DNA of 64,000 nucleotides from Notospermus geniculatus (taxonomy: Eukaryota; Nemertea; Pilidiophora; Heteronemertea; Lineidae). Position 1 is the stretch's first letter, and the number at the start of each line of letters is the position of its first letter. The notes under the pieces were generated by a model. The model ran no database searches, was not told the origin of the DNA, and saw only the letters and a program-made list of their open reading frames with translations. The stretch spans positions 492,927 through 556,926 of the forward strand of contig NMRB01000096.1 in NCBI GenBank assembly GCA_002633025.1, written 5' to 3'. Of this stretch, positions 36,601 to 47,700 are shown in pieces. A program made the translations under genes and the position numbers.

Positions 36601-37632
36601 CGTTACCAAATCTCAATTGAAATGGCACTAGAGACAAGTAGCTTCCTAGAACGACACGTGTTTGTAGCCCATGTCATGATCTTGACTAAGTGGTTATGAA
36701 AGCACGCTCATGCGCTCATCATGCACAGAGTCTCTGTCAGAGAGGAAGCCAACATGCACATAACCTGATAACATACACTACACTATACAATGTACACCGA
36801 TAAACGTAAGCGAGCGCGTTGCGCGACGTCCGGCACTTTTCATGCGATTTTTTTCACGATTCTGTGAAGTCATACTCACCACAATAAAGTTGTGTCTGTG
36901 AAAAATCAACGTGTTATCCTCTTTTTATAAACTTTGCACGAGTTTTGTCGAGTTTGTAAGAAGAATTTCGCAAAAATATACACGCTCATTCCAGTTAGTT
37001 ACACCTCGAGCGACCTACTTCCGGGATAATGGTGGTCGCCAATCCCATAATGCAGTTCAATGCAATGCCATATTTGGTAACGTTCTAGCAGACGACGTTT
37101 CTGCTGATGGCGGGAATGTGCCTGAAGTTAACGTAGTTTACTAGTTCCTGGGTCTTCGATTATTGGCCAAATACCAACCTCACTGACAAAATCAACCAGA
37201 GAACTCGGCATTTGTCTTCGTTTGTGATAATATCTGACGTTTATACGACATCGGCGGTGTGTTTTCACTTTGGGCGCCATTTTCAAATTTCCCGCGCCCA
37301 ATGACCGGATACGAAAGTACCTTGCTTTGGTGCTTCTGTCACGTTGCTGGAGAAAACCATTTCGAAATCAGAAGTCATGTGTTGACTTTTGATTTGAGAA
37401 AGGGGGTCCTGGTTTATTTTTTTTGTGTGTTTACACCGGCTACAACCTACAATGCTTTCATGGTCTTTTTTGGGCCCATGCACTGATAGGCCTATTCTCT
37501 CATTATAATGCCAATAAAGCCCAGAGATGGAATCAAAAAATGAGTCAGAAGTCTGACAAAGACACACAGCTCATCTCATGCATGATATCCTGAGATACTG
37601 TTATACTTTGTTTCAGGTACTTAGGCCTAAAG

Positions 37633-40600
37633 ATGGCAAAGCAAATCTTCAACAATAAGACTTTCCGTGAAGCATTCACATTCGTCCAGAAGAACACGAC
37701 AAACTGGTTTCCAGGACACATGCAAAAGGGTACTGCCGTTCGTTATTCACACTTCAAAAAGAAGGAACAGTACATGCCACATGAAGTTGCACCAAAAATA
37801 TATAACACTTTTGGTTGTACTCAGTGTCTTACAGTAAAGTAGCTTTTGTATTTCTGTCCTTGCATTGATGGAGCACAGGAGATACTTTTTGGTTTCAAAT
37901 GGCAAACAACATGCTTATGCCACTCAGAGGTCTTCTAAGTCACCATCCCTTGGGGCTCATTGCTTCATAGACTTCATTCCAAACAAGGCTTACAAGGGCA
38001 CATAAAATGTTGTTCACTTCTTCTTCAGGTCTGAGGCAACTGCAAGTCCAACTGAAGGATGCTGACTGTATCATAGAAGTCCATGATGCAAGAGTATCCT
38101 CCTAAAGAAAGTTATGACTTATATTACCTCTATGAAGACGGCATCATCTGCTCAGCCTTAGCATTGAAGTAGCATCTTCTGCACCTTGTTCCTTGTTTCA
38201 GGAAAGGCCACAACAGTCCATCCTGAGAACATCAGGGGTTCTTAGCGCTGGCTTCCTTCGTCACTGCACACAATGTGTGACGAAGGGAGCGAGTGCTAAG
38301 AACCCCCGATGTTCTCAGGATGCAGCAGTCAGCGGTGAACTCCTCATATCCCCACATCTGCCCTCATCAATCTAAACATTCCTTAACTTTGGTCAGATTC
38401 CATTCGCTGGTAGGAATCCCAATTTCCAGACACATCTGATGCTAAGACCACATATACTTATCCTTAACAAGATGGACTTAGCGGATACATCACAGAATAA
38501 GGCAGTTGAGCAGAGATTGAAAACTGATGGGGTGAAGACAGTTCTTTACACTAACTGTAAAGAAGATAAGAACAAAGTTATCAAAAATCAGGTATGCTGA
38601 AATGATTTTCTATTCATCAGAAAGGGAGTTGAGATACATGCAATATAGAAAACATCCCTTAGTGGACACCTCTGCCACGGAGGACACTTCTCTATCGTGG
38701 ACACCAAAGTTTAGCATCAAATTTGTCCTTTCTATTCATGTTCACCTCTCTAATCAGTTACCTCTCAATAAAGGACAGCATATGTCCATCCCAAAGGTGT
38801 CCTTAATGAAGAGGTGCCACTGTCTTTCAATCAGTATATCAAGAAATCTCTGTTGAAGACTACTGTAAACCGTGATATTTTCGCGACGCTAAATGTTCGC
38901 GATTTTGGTGATCTACGAATTCGCGACGAATAAATATTCGCGATTGGAACACTTCAGCTTCAAAAGAATAATAAGAAGAGTAATTTTCGCGCGATTTATG
39001 TTCGCGTTTTGACCCTTGAACGCGAAAATAAAATGCACACGAAAATTTCACGGTTTACAGTACCTCGCTGCAATGCATGTTCAGCTATTGTCCCAAAATG
39101 GTCTTGTTATTGGGGTTTATCCCTGTCGCAAGATTCTCAGCATGAATTCACGCTCTTTTCTAGTTAATCCCAACAGCTTTGAATCTGATAAAGAACAGTG
39201 AGCGATACCACAGAGCAGAGGAAACAACATTCAACATGTTGATCATTGGTATTCCTAATGTAGGCAAGTCATCTCTGATTAACCGTCTACGAAACATACA
39301 CCGCAAAGAGAAGAAAGGTGAGTTTCCTGTGAAGGTCAGAATTGGCATCTGACTGCAATTGTATTGAGATAGTGGCCCAGTTACACCAGTCATACTTAAA
39401 GATAATGTATCACGACTTCTTTGTTTGCATCCAATGTTTGTAAACATGGATGTTTACATTGTGTTATTTGGGGCTTTTGGGACATGCCAACCCACCAAAA
39501 TGAATACTTTTGGAATCAACAGAGTTTCTAGAGGGATATGCCACCAACAAATTACTCATAAGACAAAGAAAGCCTGGACATAAACAAACAAAATGTAAAT
39601 AAACAATGAATTTCGTGGCCCGCGAAAATACCCGTGATACATTATCTTTAAGGTCGACTTTGTCCTCAAGCTACCGTAACCTCAAAGTCGTTCTCAACCT
39701 CAAATTGTAATGGCAAACCATATATTGCTTACCTCAAACTTAACTTTGAGCATAACTGGTGCAAGCGGGCCAGAGTCTTCTGCACTTTGTTCCTCATTTC
39801 AGGGAAGGCCACGGCAGTTGGTGGTGAACCAGGCGTTACACGGAGTGTCTTGGAGAAAATTATTGTAAGCATAGTTTCAGTTTGCTTGTTGATTCTTTGA
39901 AAACGTTATAACGTCCCTGACGTTATAACTAAACTTTCTGTTTGGATCGCTGTTGTCTTTTCTATCCTTCAGTATGTAGCACGGAGTGTACTCTGCAGAT
40001 AGTTCTCCACAATACTAAAGGTGCTGCACACTACGTGAGAGTTTTCCTACAAAACTATGGGCAGTAAGTGGTAGATCCCATGACGTATTTGCTCAACTGA
40101 AATCCGGCCCTCATTGGACAAATTCGCATTACACTCTTTCAGATCTGTGATAAACCAAAAATCCATGTTCGGGATTCACCAGGAATATTGGAGCCAAATA
40201 TTCATGACATCCACATTGGTATGAAACTTGCTCTTTGTGGTAAGTCAGCTTCTGCTACCTTGATACCCTATCCATGGAGAGCAACCCCACGTTTTCCGCT
40301 GCCTAGAAGCCTCAGAGGAATAGCCAATTGGCAAGTTCAAACATCTTCATGCTCCAACAGCTGTTTCTCAACCTACCACCTTGAGTTGGTGAATATTCAT
40401 CAGACATTTGCGCCACAAATTACAGTGTGTGATAGAAATTTTACATAAGTGGTCCTCTCTTGTGTTACAGCCATGTTAAAGGACCATCTTGTTGGAGAAG
40501 AAATTGTAGCGGACTATATGCTGTTCTGGTTGAACAAGCTGAATAATTTTCAGTGAGTACAAAGAATCACTACAGTTGGATATGTTTCACCAGTTACCAG

Positions 40601-41471
40601 GGTAAATCTGACTTGATTTGACTTATCAGTAAGTCGATCATCAAACAATACTGGGTCATATCTACAGGGGAGATGACGTATAAAGCCATTTGCACTACAG
40701 GGAAAAATCTAACCTGCGACTTCATTCATGTGAGGCATGGACGTTTCCACAACAGCCCAACAACATGTACCGGTATCTACACCCACTCTTGCAGAATAGG
40801 TACGGTATTCGATGTCTCTATGAAGTTTGTTTTCTTACAGATATGTGGATCACTTTGGCCTTAAGAATCCAACAGATGACATACTGCAGTTTCTGATGGA
40901 GATCTGTAAAAACAATAACTTCATGAGAAAACACAAAAGTGTTGAAGGCAAGTACTGGTTAATACAGCCAGTCAAACAAATAATTGTCAATCTATGGTCT
41001 AGAGTTTCAGATTGTAAAGTTCCACTTGAAAAAGACCCTGGTTGGGGTCGAAAATTCGTGAATTCCGGAGATTGACTTCTTGCTTATTATTATTATTATG
41101 TACATCATACAGACTCAAAACTGTTGACTAAAGATGCTGCTCCACTTGTTTCTCACTCCTGTTGTCTAAAGATGCTGCTCCACTTGTTTCTCGCTCCTGT
41201 TGTCTAAAGATGCTGCTCCACTTGTTTCTCGCTGCTGTTGACTAAAGATGCTGCTCCACTTGTTTCTCGCTGCTGTTGACTAAAGATGCTGCTCCACTTG
41301 TTTCTCACACGTGGAGGAGAATCTAAGACCAATTCTTCATTTCTTTCAGGTGGTGGTATGCAGATAAAACCAGATCTTAATCGTGCTGCTACATTTGCAT
41401 TACGAGCATTCCGCGAAGGAAAACTTGGTCAAGTCATGCTTGATGTTGATTATCTCAATACAGACAGATAG
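37633..41471 (+). CDS. MTG1: Mitochondrial ribosome-associated GTPase 1, 9 coding exons, 326 aa
   Basis: A circularly permuted YlqF/RbgA-family GTPase that assists assembly of the large mitoribosomal subunit at the inner mitochondrial membrane. Exons: 37633-37729, 38029-38093, 38397-38591, 39164-39317, 39803-39864, 40143-40239, 40471-40552, 40841-40947, 41350-41471. Phases agree at all eight joins and the product is 326 aa (human 334). The WFPGHM.KGL motif near residues 26-34 marks the family. GTPase motifs appear in permuted order: G4 NKMD (78-81), G1 GIPNVGKSS (148-156), G2 region GGEPGVTR, G3 DSPG (202-205). DSPG replaces the commoner DTPG, a conservative change. The first intron of the coding region splits Gly33. 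Intron 8 has a GC donor. An AG acceptor 15 bp upstream of the ATG suggests a 5' UTR intron. The short N-terminus is only weakly mitochondrial-presequence-like. Confidence 0.96.
38175..38341 (+). pseudogene. Decayed partial copy of MTG1 exon 5 and its acceptor, split by a MITE
   Basis: In MTG1 intron 2, TCTTCTGCACCTTGTTCC through the acceptor TTTCAG and on into GGAAAGGCCAC matches the real exon 5 border (about 39778-39815) with few changes. After a 104-bp MITE (38219-38322) the similarity resumes as AGCGGTGAAC, matching exon 5 GGTGGTGAAC. This is a duplicated exon fragment later hit by a transposon. Inclusion would disrupt the protein, so it is not treated as coding. Confidence 0.7.
38219..38322. 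mobile_element. hAT-like MITE, CATCCTGAGAACATC ends
   Basis: Inverted arms CATCCTGAGAACATCAGGGG and CCCCCGATGTTCTCAGGATG enclose a short GC-rich loop containing CTTCGTCACTGCA and TGTGTGACGAAG. The flanks CAACAGTC and CAGCAGTC agree with an 8-bp target duplication carrying one mismatch, the size made by hAT transposases. A close relative is at 52571-52664. Confidence 0.88.
38655..38825. repeat. Dispersed repeat, GGACACCTCTC family (MTG1 intron 3)
   Basis: GTGGACACCTCTGCCACGGAGG, TCTATTCATGTTCACCTCTC, TAATCAG and CTCAATAAAGGACAGCATAT align with 53035-53225. It is non-coding. Confidence 0.65.
38861..39062. mobile_element. 202-bp MITE with ACTGTAAACCGTGA ends and TA target site
   Basis: The ends are TACTGTAAACCGTGATATTT and AAATTTCACGGTTTACAGTA, so the inverted repeat starts right after a duplicated TA. 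The interior is rich in TTCGCG/CGCGAA words (five or more), which gives a CpG-rich signature inside an AT-rich intron. It lies in MTG1 intron 3, about 100 bp before exon 4. A TA duplication fits the Tc1/mariner superfamily. Confidence 0.88.
41121..41317 (+). repeat. 38-bp minisatellite, ~5 copies, MTG1 intron 8
   Basis: CTAAAGATGCTGCTCCACTT recurs at 41128, 41166, 41204, 41242 and 41280, an exact 38-bp period, with only one- or two-base differences (CTCCTGTTGTC or CTGCTGTTGAC). The array ends about 40 bp before the exon 9 acceptor. The uniformity suggests a recent, length-variable array. Confidence 0.95.
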
Positions 41472-41771
41472 CAAAACTCATCAGTGCAGGGGTTGTGGCC
41501 TGTGATACTATCAGATGGCAATGTTGTGAATGCACAGCACTCACATCTGATTGATACATTGCCTCCATTACCCTCAGATGTCAAGAGGGAGTACTGGAAT
41601 TGCTGAAATGGAAGTTACTCGTGTGGCCTGCAGTGCTAATCTTGTACAGCAGCCACAAAGAGATTGTGAAGGCTGCCAGAATCGCACCTGTTTCCAGGCA
41701 AGACTGATGCAAAATGAATTAAGAACCAAGACAGTGTTCATTGACATCATTTCTGTGTATATAAAAATTGA

Positions 41772-41781
41772 AATAAATAAA
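41772..41781 (+). terminator. Candidate poly(A) signal of MTG1
   Basis: Two overlapping AATAAA hexamers (AATAAATAAA) lie 300 bp after the MTG1 stop. They are only 13 bp from the stop codon of the convergent DNAJC21 gene at 41794, so the two transcripts probably overlap at their 3' ends. Confidence 0.65.
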
Positions 41782-41793
41782 AAGTACGGTAAA

Positions 41794-44700
41794 TCATCTC
41801 TTTCCTTTCTTCTTATTTGACTTTTTACTTGAAGATTGTGCTGTGTTTTTCGGGACACCCTCTACTCTTAGTTGATGCCCAGTTGTCTTCAAGTGGTTGA
41901 AGAGTTTATTTCTTGTTGGGAATTCCTGTCCACAGGTGTTACAGAATAGATGTTCCTGCTTCCGCTGGAAGAAAAGAGAGATGAATGGTTATTATGTCCA
42001 ATTTATAGCCGAGTTCTGTGGCATGAAGCCCTTTTGGAGCTACAGGTCCAAAAGACATTCTGGAAGCATGTTCTGAACGAAGATTTTTCACACATTCAGT
42101 CTTGCCTTGATCACTGTAACAAAGGTCAACCCTTGCTGGACAAAATTTTACCTCTTCATCAGGTTCTTGTATTGGCGTTTTACCCTCTTTTCCTTTCTTA
42201 TTTTTCTGCTTTGCAGGCTGATCAGATCTGAAAGGAATGAAAGTAACTTGGTTAGAAAATCTGTCACCAGAGGGAGATGCACATCGTGACCATTTATGGA
42301 GTATCTGCCCAGTAGAACAGCAAGATAATGGTATCAAGTGTACCTCATTGCATGTCACAGACACCTGAAACCAAATCAGAACCTGACTGTACCTGTTATC
42401 ACTTGCTGCATCAACACCTGTGGTTGATGGTTCTGACTGCCGTTGTCCATCATCTGGTTCAGACTGTGATGGCACCTCTGTTTCTGGATTCACACCATCC
42501 GTCCCACCTGCCTGTCCCTCACCGGCACTGCTGGGTTCACTCTGAAAGTGTATGTGTAAAACAGGGGTGGATCCACGATTTTCGAAAAGAGGGGGCCCAC
42601 TGTGCTAGAAACATTGAAATCTGCTGTGAATTTCAGTGATTTGCTCCAAATTTCAGAATTTCATGGTCGATTTTACAGATTTGTTGGCTGAAAGGGGGGC
42701 ACGCCCCCTTGGATCTGCGCCTGGTAAAGATATCAAAAGTAATCCTTTTTTGACGGACTACTGTCACCCCCAATGACTACGTTCAGGGCAGATAACAATT
42801 ACCTCATCATCTATAAGCTTCTGTTGCTGTTGCTGGAGTTTCCGTTTCTTTTTCTGCTTCTTGGACAACCTGAAAGTACACAAAATAGAAATGACAACTG
42901 GGAGATGAAACTGGGACTCGGCCTTGCCAATAAGCCCAGGGTTTGAAAGATTGATCTGCCCTGCAAGGCCCAAATTGAAGTCGTTTTTTATCCTAATCAG
43001 GGAATGAATGGTCACAGGAGACTAATTAACTGATGTGTTAATTAAACTATAATTAACTGATTAATTAGGCTTTGCAGCGTAATTCCCACTACGAAGTAAT
43101 GAGAATCTCAACAGGCTAAAGCTATTTCTGTAAGTTCAGCATTGATTTTTACACAGCTTGTGTCCATCCCATCTGAGTTCAACTTTGATTTGAGCAGAGG
43201 CAGCATTTTTACCCACAGACTACTAGTAAGGACTGCTAATAAGGACTACTAGTAAACACTACTGTTGATGTGAAATATAATATAGAACACAAAACTCGAA
43301 TGGAGATTGACAACAATCAGCCAGAAAACTTTGGGTTTTGAGAAATCTGTTTGCAGCATCCATGTAGGCACTGGGAGTCATAAGGCCTAGACACATGGCT
43401 TCCTTGAAGTGCAAACTTAATGCTGCTTGCAGAATAAGCTGGCTAAACCGCAAAATGTTACCTTCGTCATCACATTACCTGTGGAATTCCTTAACACAAT
43501 GCCAAGAATGTTACATCTGCTTCTCAGTGAACAATTATTACCAGTAATTAAGTACACCATAACAAGGGGGAGAGCCAGGTATTCTGTTCAATAAAGTACT
43601 AGAAACCACAGCGGTGGTGAACAGGTCAAGACAACATTGTTGATACAATTTGCAACGGAACTGAGTTTTGACTGAGTTGTGGAACATCTCTTGGGAGTCC
43701 TTTCAGAACAAATTGCAACAGTTTCTTCTTGAATCTTTGCAAATATGCGAGTGTTACTCATTATTTTAATTCTTGGGATTCTTACGACTGGGCTCCTTGC
43801 AAGCAAGAGGGGCCCCCGAAGATTAACTACCCGCAGACAGCACCAACGCCACCCCACGCCCACACCAAAATTCAGGTCAAGAGAACGCCACACGACTGCA
43901 ATGCCAAAATTGAGGCCGAGATTCTTCAGGGACTTTCTGCTCAGGAAGATCGACAGGATGGCAGATGAACTTGAGGAGGTACATAACCGGCTGGAGGTCA
44001 TGGAACACCAGCAATTTGAACTGGACAGATTGTTGCGTTCTCATCAGGCGGCCATCGAAGGGTAAGTAACCTTTTCCTGTTATGATGTCGAATATGCTTC
44101 CACATCACTCTGGATCACCGTAATAATCAATTGATACTGATTATGGCCCTTTTCTTCCGAGCTGACCTCTTTTGGCCATGGCTGATATGACTCAGATATA
44201 AAGGCTGTCAATCCATCACTGCTCACACTGAGCCATCATGTATCTGATAACCACACTCCTGATTGTCACCATGGGCTGGGGAGGTAGGGCAGCAGCTCTA
44301 CCACACAGGAGGATAAGGTCAGCTCACGAGGGGGAGATACCTCATTTCAATGAGACAAAACTCTTTGTTGTGAGGAGATTTGGGGAGCTGGGTGAGGATC
44401 TGCAGGAGGTGGAAGGAAAGATGGAAAAAGTTGAGGCCGATTTTGAACACATGAACAAAGTCATGAAGAGCTACCAAGCTGCTATTGAGGGGTGAGTTAG
44501 TAGATGTTGAATTATGCATCTTGATGGTTCAGGATGGTGTTCAATTTTTAATTTACTTCACCATAATTCCTCCATTTCAGACTTGGTGGTGTCATAGCAC
44601 CACCACCCTCGGTAACGGAATTAGAGACGGGTAAGGTCATTTCTTCCTTCTACGTTCTGTCACACACACACTGACTCGAGCCTTCACATCCCTCAGAATG

Positions 44701-47700
44701 TTTTTGTCAAAGATTAGTCTGGTTTTCACAACACTGCATGCAGGTAATGATTAATGCACAGTGTGTCATCTTATGAAGACAACAAATGAAGTATGTACAC
44801 CGGGCACCTGTACATGTATATCTACTGGATGGTCTGAATTCACCTGGACCCAGTCCTTCTTTCCATTTGCTTTCAGGACACACCCAGACAAGCACTATCA
44901 ATGTCGAATGATCACCGTCTGCCCTTCACAGTTGCACTATCACCACTCTTTTAAGGAAATCATCCTGTTTACACTGAGGCAGAACTTTCCCAAAATGTGG
45001 ACATTGACGGCGGACTTGCGAGTTCATTTGTGCTGATTATTCAGTAAATGAGGATGTTCGAACATTGATATGTCAGTCCATTCATGATGCACGGATATCT
45101 GTTCCAACTCCGGCACCTGTGTAACCACTAAGGGGGTCCGAGTCGACATAGTACTCGGCCTTCATAAAATCATTTGCACTTAATTTCTTTACTTGTTATC
45201 TTTTCTCCCCCCGAGTCACTGGTTAGTTTTGATGGGAATTTTGACAAGTTTGTCAACAAAATGATGCATGAATAAAGTTTGTCGTAGAAATCTTTGTCAT
45301 ATCTGTATCTTTCCTTTTCACTTTGTGCATGAGTGGTAGGCCACAATACACTGAGCACTATTTCTGCAAGTCACTGGCATACCGTACATGTATGTGGTGA
45401 TGGACACCCCCACCAGGAGGATCCTTGTTTTGCATCACCACCTCTTTCTACAAAGTTTCTCAAGGACACTCAACTGCTTACAGATGTGGAGTGCCCATCA
45501 CACTACATGAAACACAACAACTCGTGTTATGAATGGGTGGCAAAGGCAGCCAATTGGAGCGAGGCTGAACGCTACTGTGCCCACGAACATGATGGACACC
45601 TGGTGAAGATAAGCAGCCACAAGGAGCAGAGATTTGTGGTCTACCACACCATGCATCACTACCCAGGAGGTTAGTACAACTTGTAGGCCTCTGATGTAAA
45701 GAGAACTAGGCCTCTGACAAAATGAAATCCATGATGAATTGATAGAGACAAAATTCCCTAATGCAGAATCAATAGAACTGTACAAAAATTGTCATGTTTT
45801 CAGCTTCAGCAGCCTGGATTGGTTTACACAACTTTGGTGATGGTTGGTACTGGGATCATGACGAACATCACGGTGACCACCACGTGGATGATTACACACA
45901 CCCAGTACACCCTGAGGAGGGGGAACATCACCATGAGGCTGATGAACACCACAGCAACGAAGCTGGTCACCATGACAACTATGGAGACCGTCAACAAGGA
46001 GATGAATATCACATGGATTACCAGAACGAACACTATGACAGCGGAGATGACAGGACACATGAGGAAACTGAGAAACATGAAGATTATGATAAAGATGACA
46101 ACGCTAAGAAGTCATACTCCAGTTGGGCCGAGAATGAACCAGGACACAACCATGAAAACTTATGTGTACAGATCTGCGCCAGATCTGGCTACATGTGGCG
46201 CACCCATGATTGCGCTGATCATGTGCTCTTCATATGTGAATGGAACAAATGACATGAACACGTAGACATAAATGGAGCAATTGATTTTAGTTCAAGAAGT
46301 CATACTGTAACCACCTTCATTGGTTTTCTCGTTATCAACATATCTGTTCTGATCATTATCAATAAGACTCTGCTACTGTAACAGCAGATGGAACATTCAC
46401 GGACAACTTTACTTCCTTAAGAATGTTTCTTCACAAACCACTGTTTTCCATGTGCATGTAGTAACAAAGCAGTACACAGTGCTCAACTCCACCAGAAACT
46501 TTAGCAAGTGTTCCACTGTATTACAGTCTTAGATTTAGTGAATCTAAAGTTAGTGGTTTCCCAAAATGTGTTGATGAATATGAGGCAAATCTTAAGCTGT
46601 ATCTTCACTTACTTTGTTTTTGTTTGACCCTCCTCATTAGCCTGAGCTTTCATACTATCAGGATCATCCCCATCAAGAGGCTCGTCATCCAATACATCCT
46701 CCGCAGGGTCACCAAGTTCAAGGTCATCTTCCTCTGCTTCCATCTGTGCCTTCAAGAATGTGACATTCTCTTTGTGTTTCTTGGACTTCTCATGGTTGGC
46801 AAAGCTGAAGGAAACAAAGGTGTAATTGACAACTGGGCAGCAAGATGATGCAGAGGCGAAGGCTTTGGACTCAAATCCAACAGGCCATGGGTTCGATTCA
46901 AATGATACTTACGCCTTTTCTGTTTTGAACGTTTTGTTGCAAGCGANCAATACACTCAGCACTATTTCTGCAAGTCACTGGCATACATGTATGCGCTGAT
47001 GGACACCCCCACCGGGAGGATCCTTGTTTTGCATCACCACCTCTTTCTACAAAGTTTCTCAAGGACACTCAACTGCTTACAGATATGGAGTGCCCATCAC
47101 GCTACATGAAACACAACAACTCGTGTTATGAATGGGTGGCAAAGGCAGCCAATTGGAGTGAGGCTGAACGCTACTGTGCCCACGAACATGATGGACACCT
47201 GGTGAAGATAAGCAGCCGAAAGGAGCAGAGATTTGTGGTCTACCACACCATGCATCACTACCCAGCAGGTTAGTAGAATCTGTAGGAACTAGGCCTCCGA
47301 CAAAGTGAAACCTATGGTGAACTGATAGAGTTCCTAATGCAGAATCAATAGAACTGTATGAAAATTGTCATGTTTTCAGCTCCTGCAGTCTGGATTGGTT
47401 TACACAACTTTGGTGATGGTTGGTACTGGGATCATGACGAACATCACGGTGACCACCACATGGATGATTACACACACCCAGTACACCCTGAGGAGGGGGA
47501 ACATCACCATGAGGCTGATGAACACCACAGCAACGAAGCTGGTCACCATGACGACCATGGAGACGGTCAACAAGGCGATGAATACCACAAGGATTACCAG
47601 AACGAACACTATGACAGCGGAGATGACAGGACACATGAGGAAACTGAGAAACATGAAGATTATGATAAAGATGACAACGCTAAGAAGTCGTACTCCAGTT

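Noticed and set aside
41939-42493. 184-codon minus-strand ORF as a single exon gene
   Set aside because: It is DNAJC21 exons 12 and 13 with the intron between them read through. Splice borders and phase restore the family sequence.
44867-44905. Possible extra lectin exon after TTTCAG at 44876
   Set aside because: No downstream GT donor in a usable phase. Exons 2 and 3 already join perfectly without it.
45789-46265. 158-codon Thr/Met-rich ORF and antisense Cys/Val-rich ORFs over lectin exon 4
   Set aside because: These are shifted-frame shadows of the His/Asp codons (CAC/GAC/GAT). The lectin frame has splice sites, phase and homology. The same shadows recur in the second copy.
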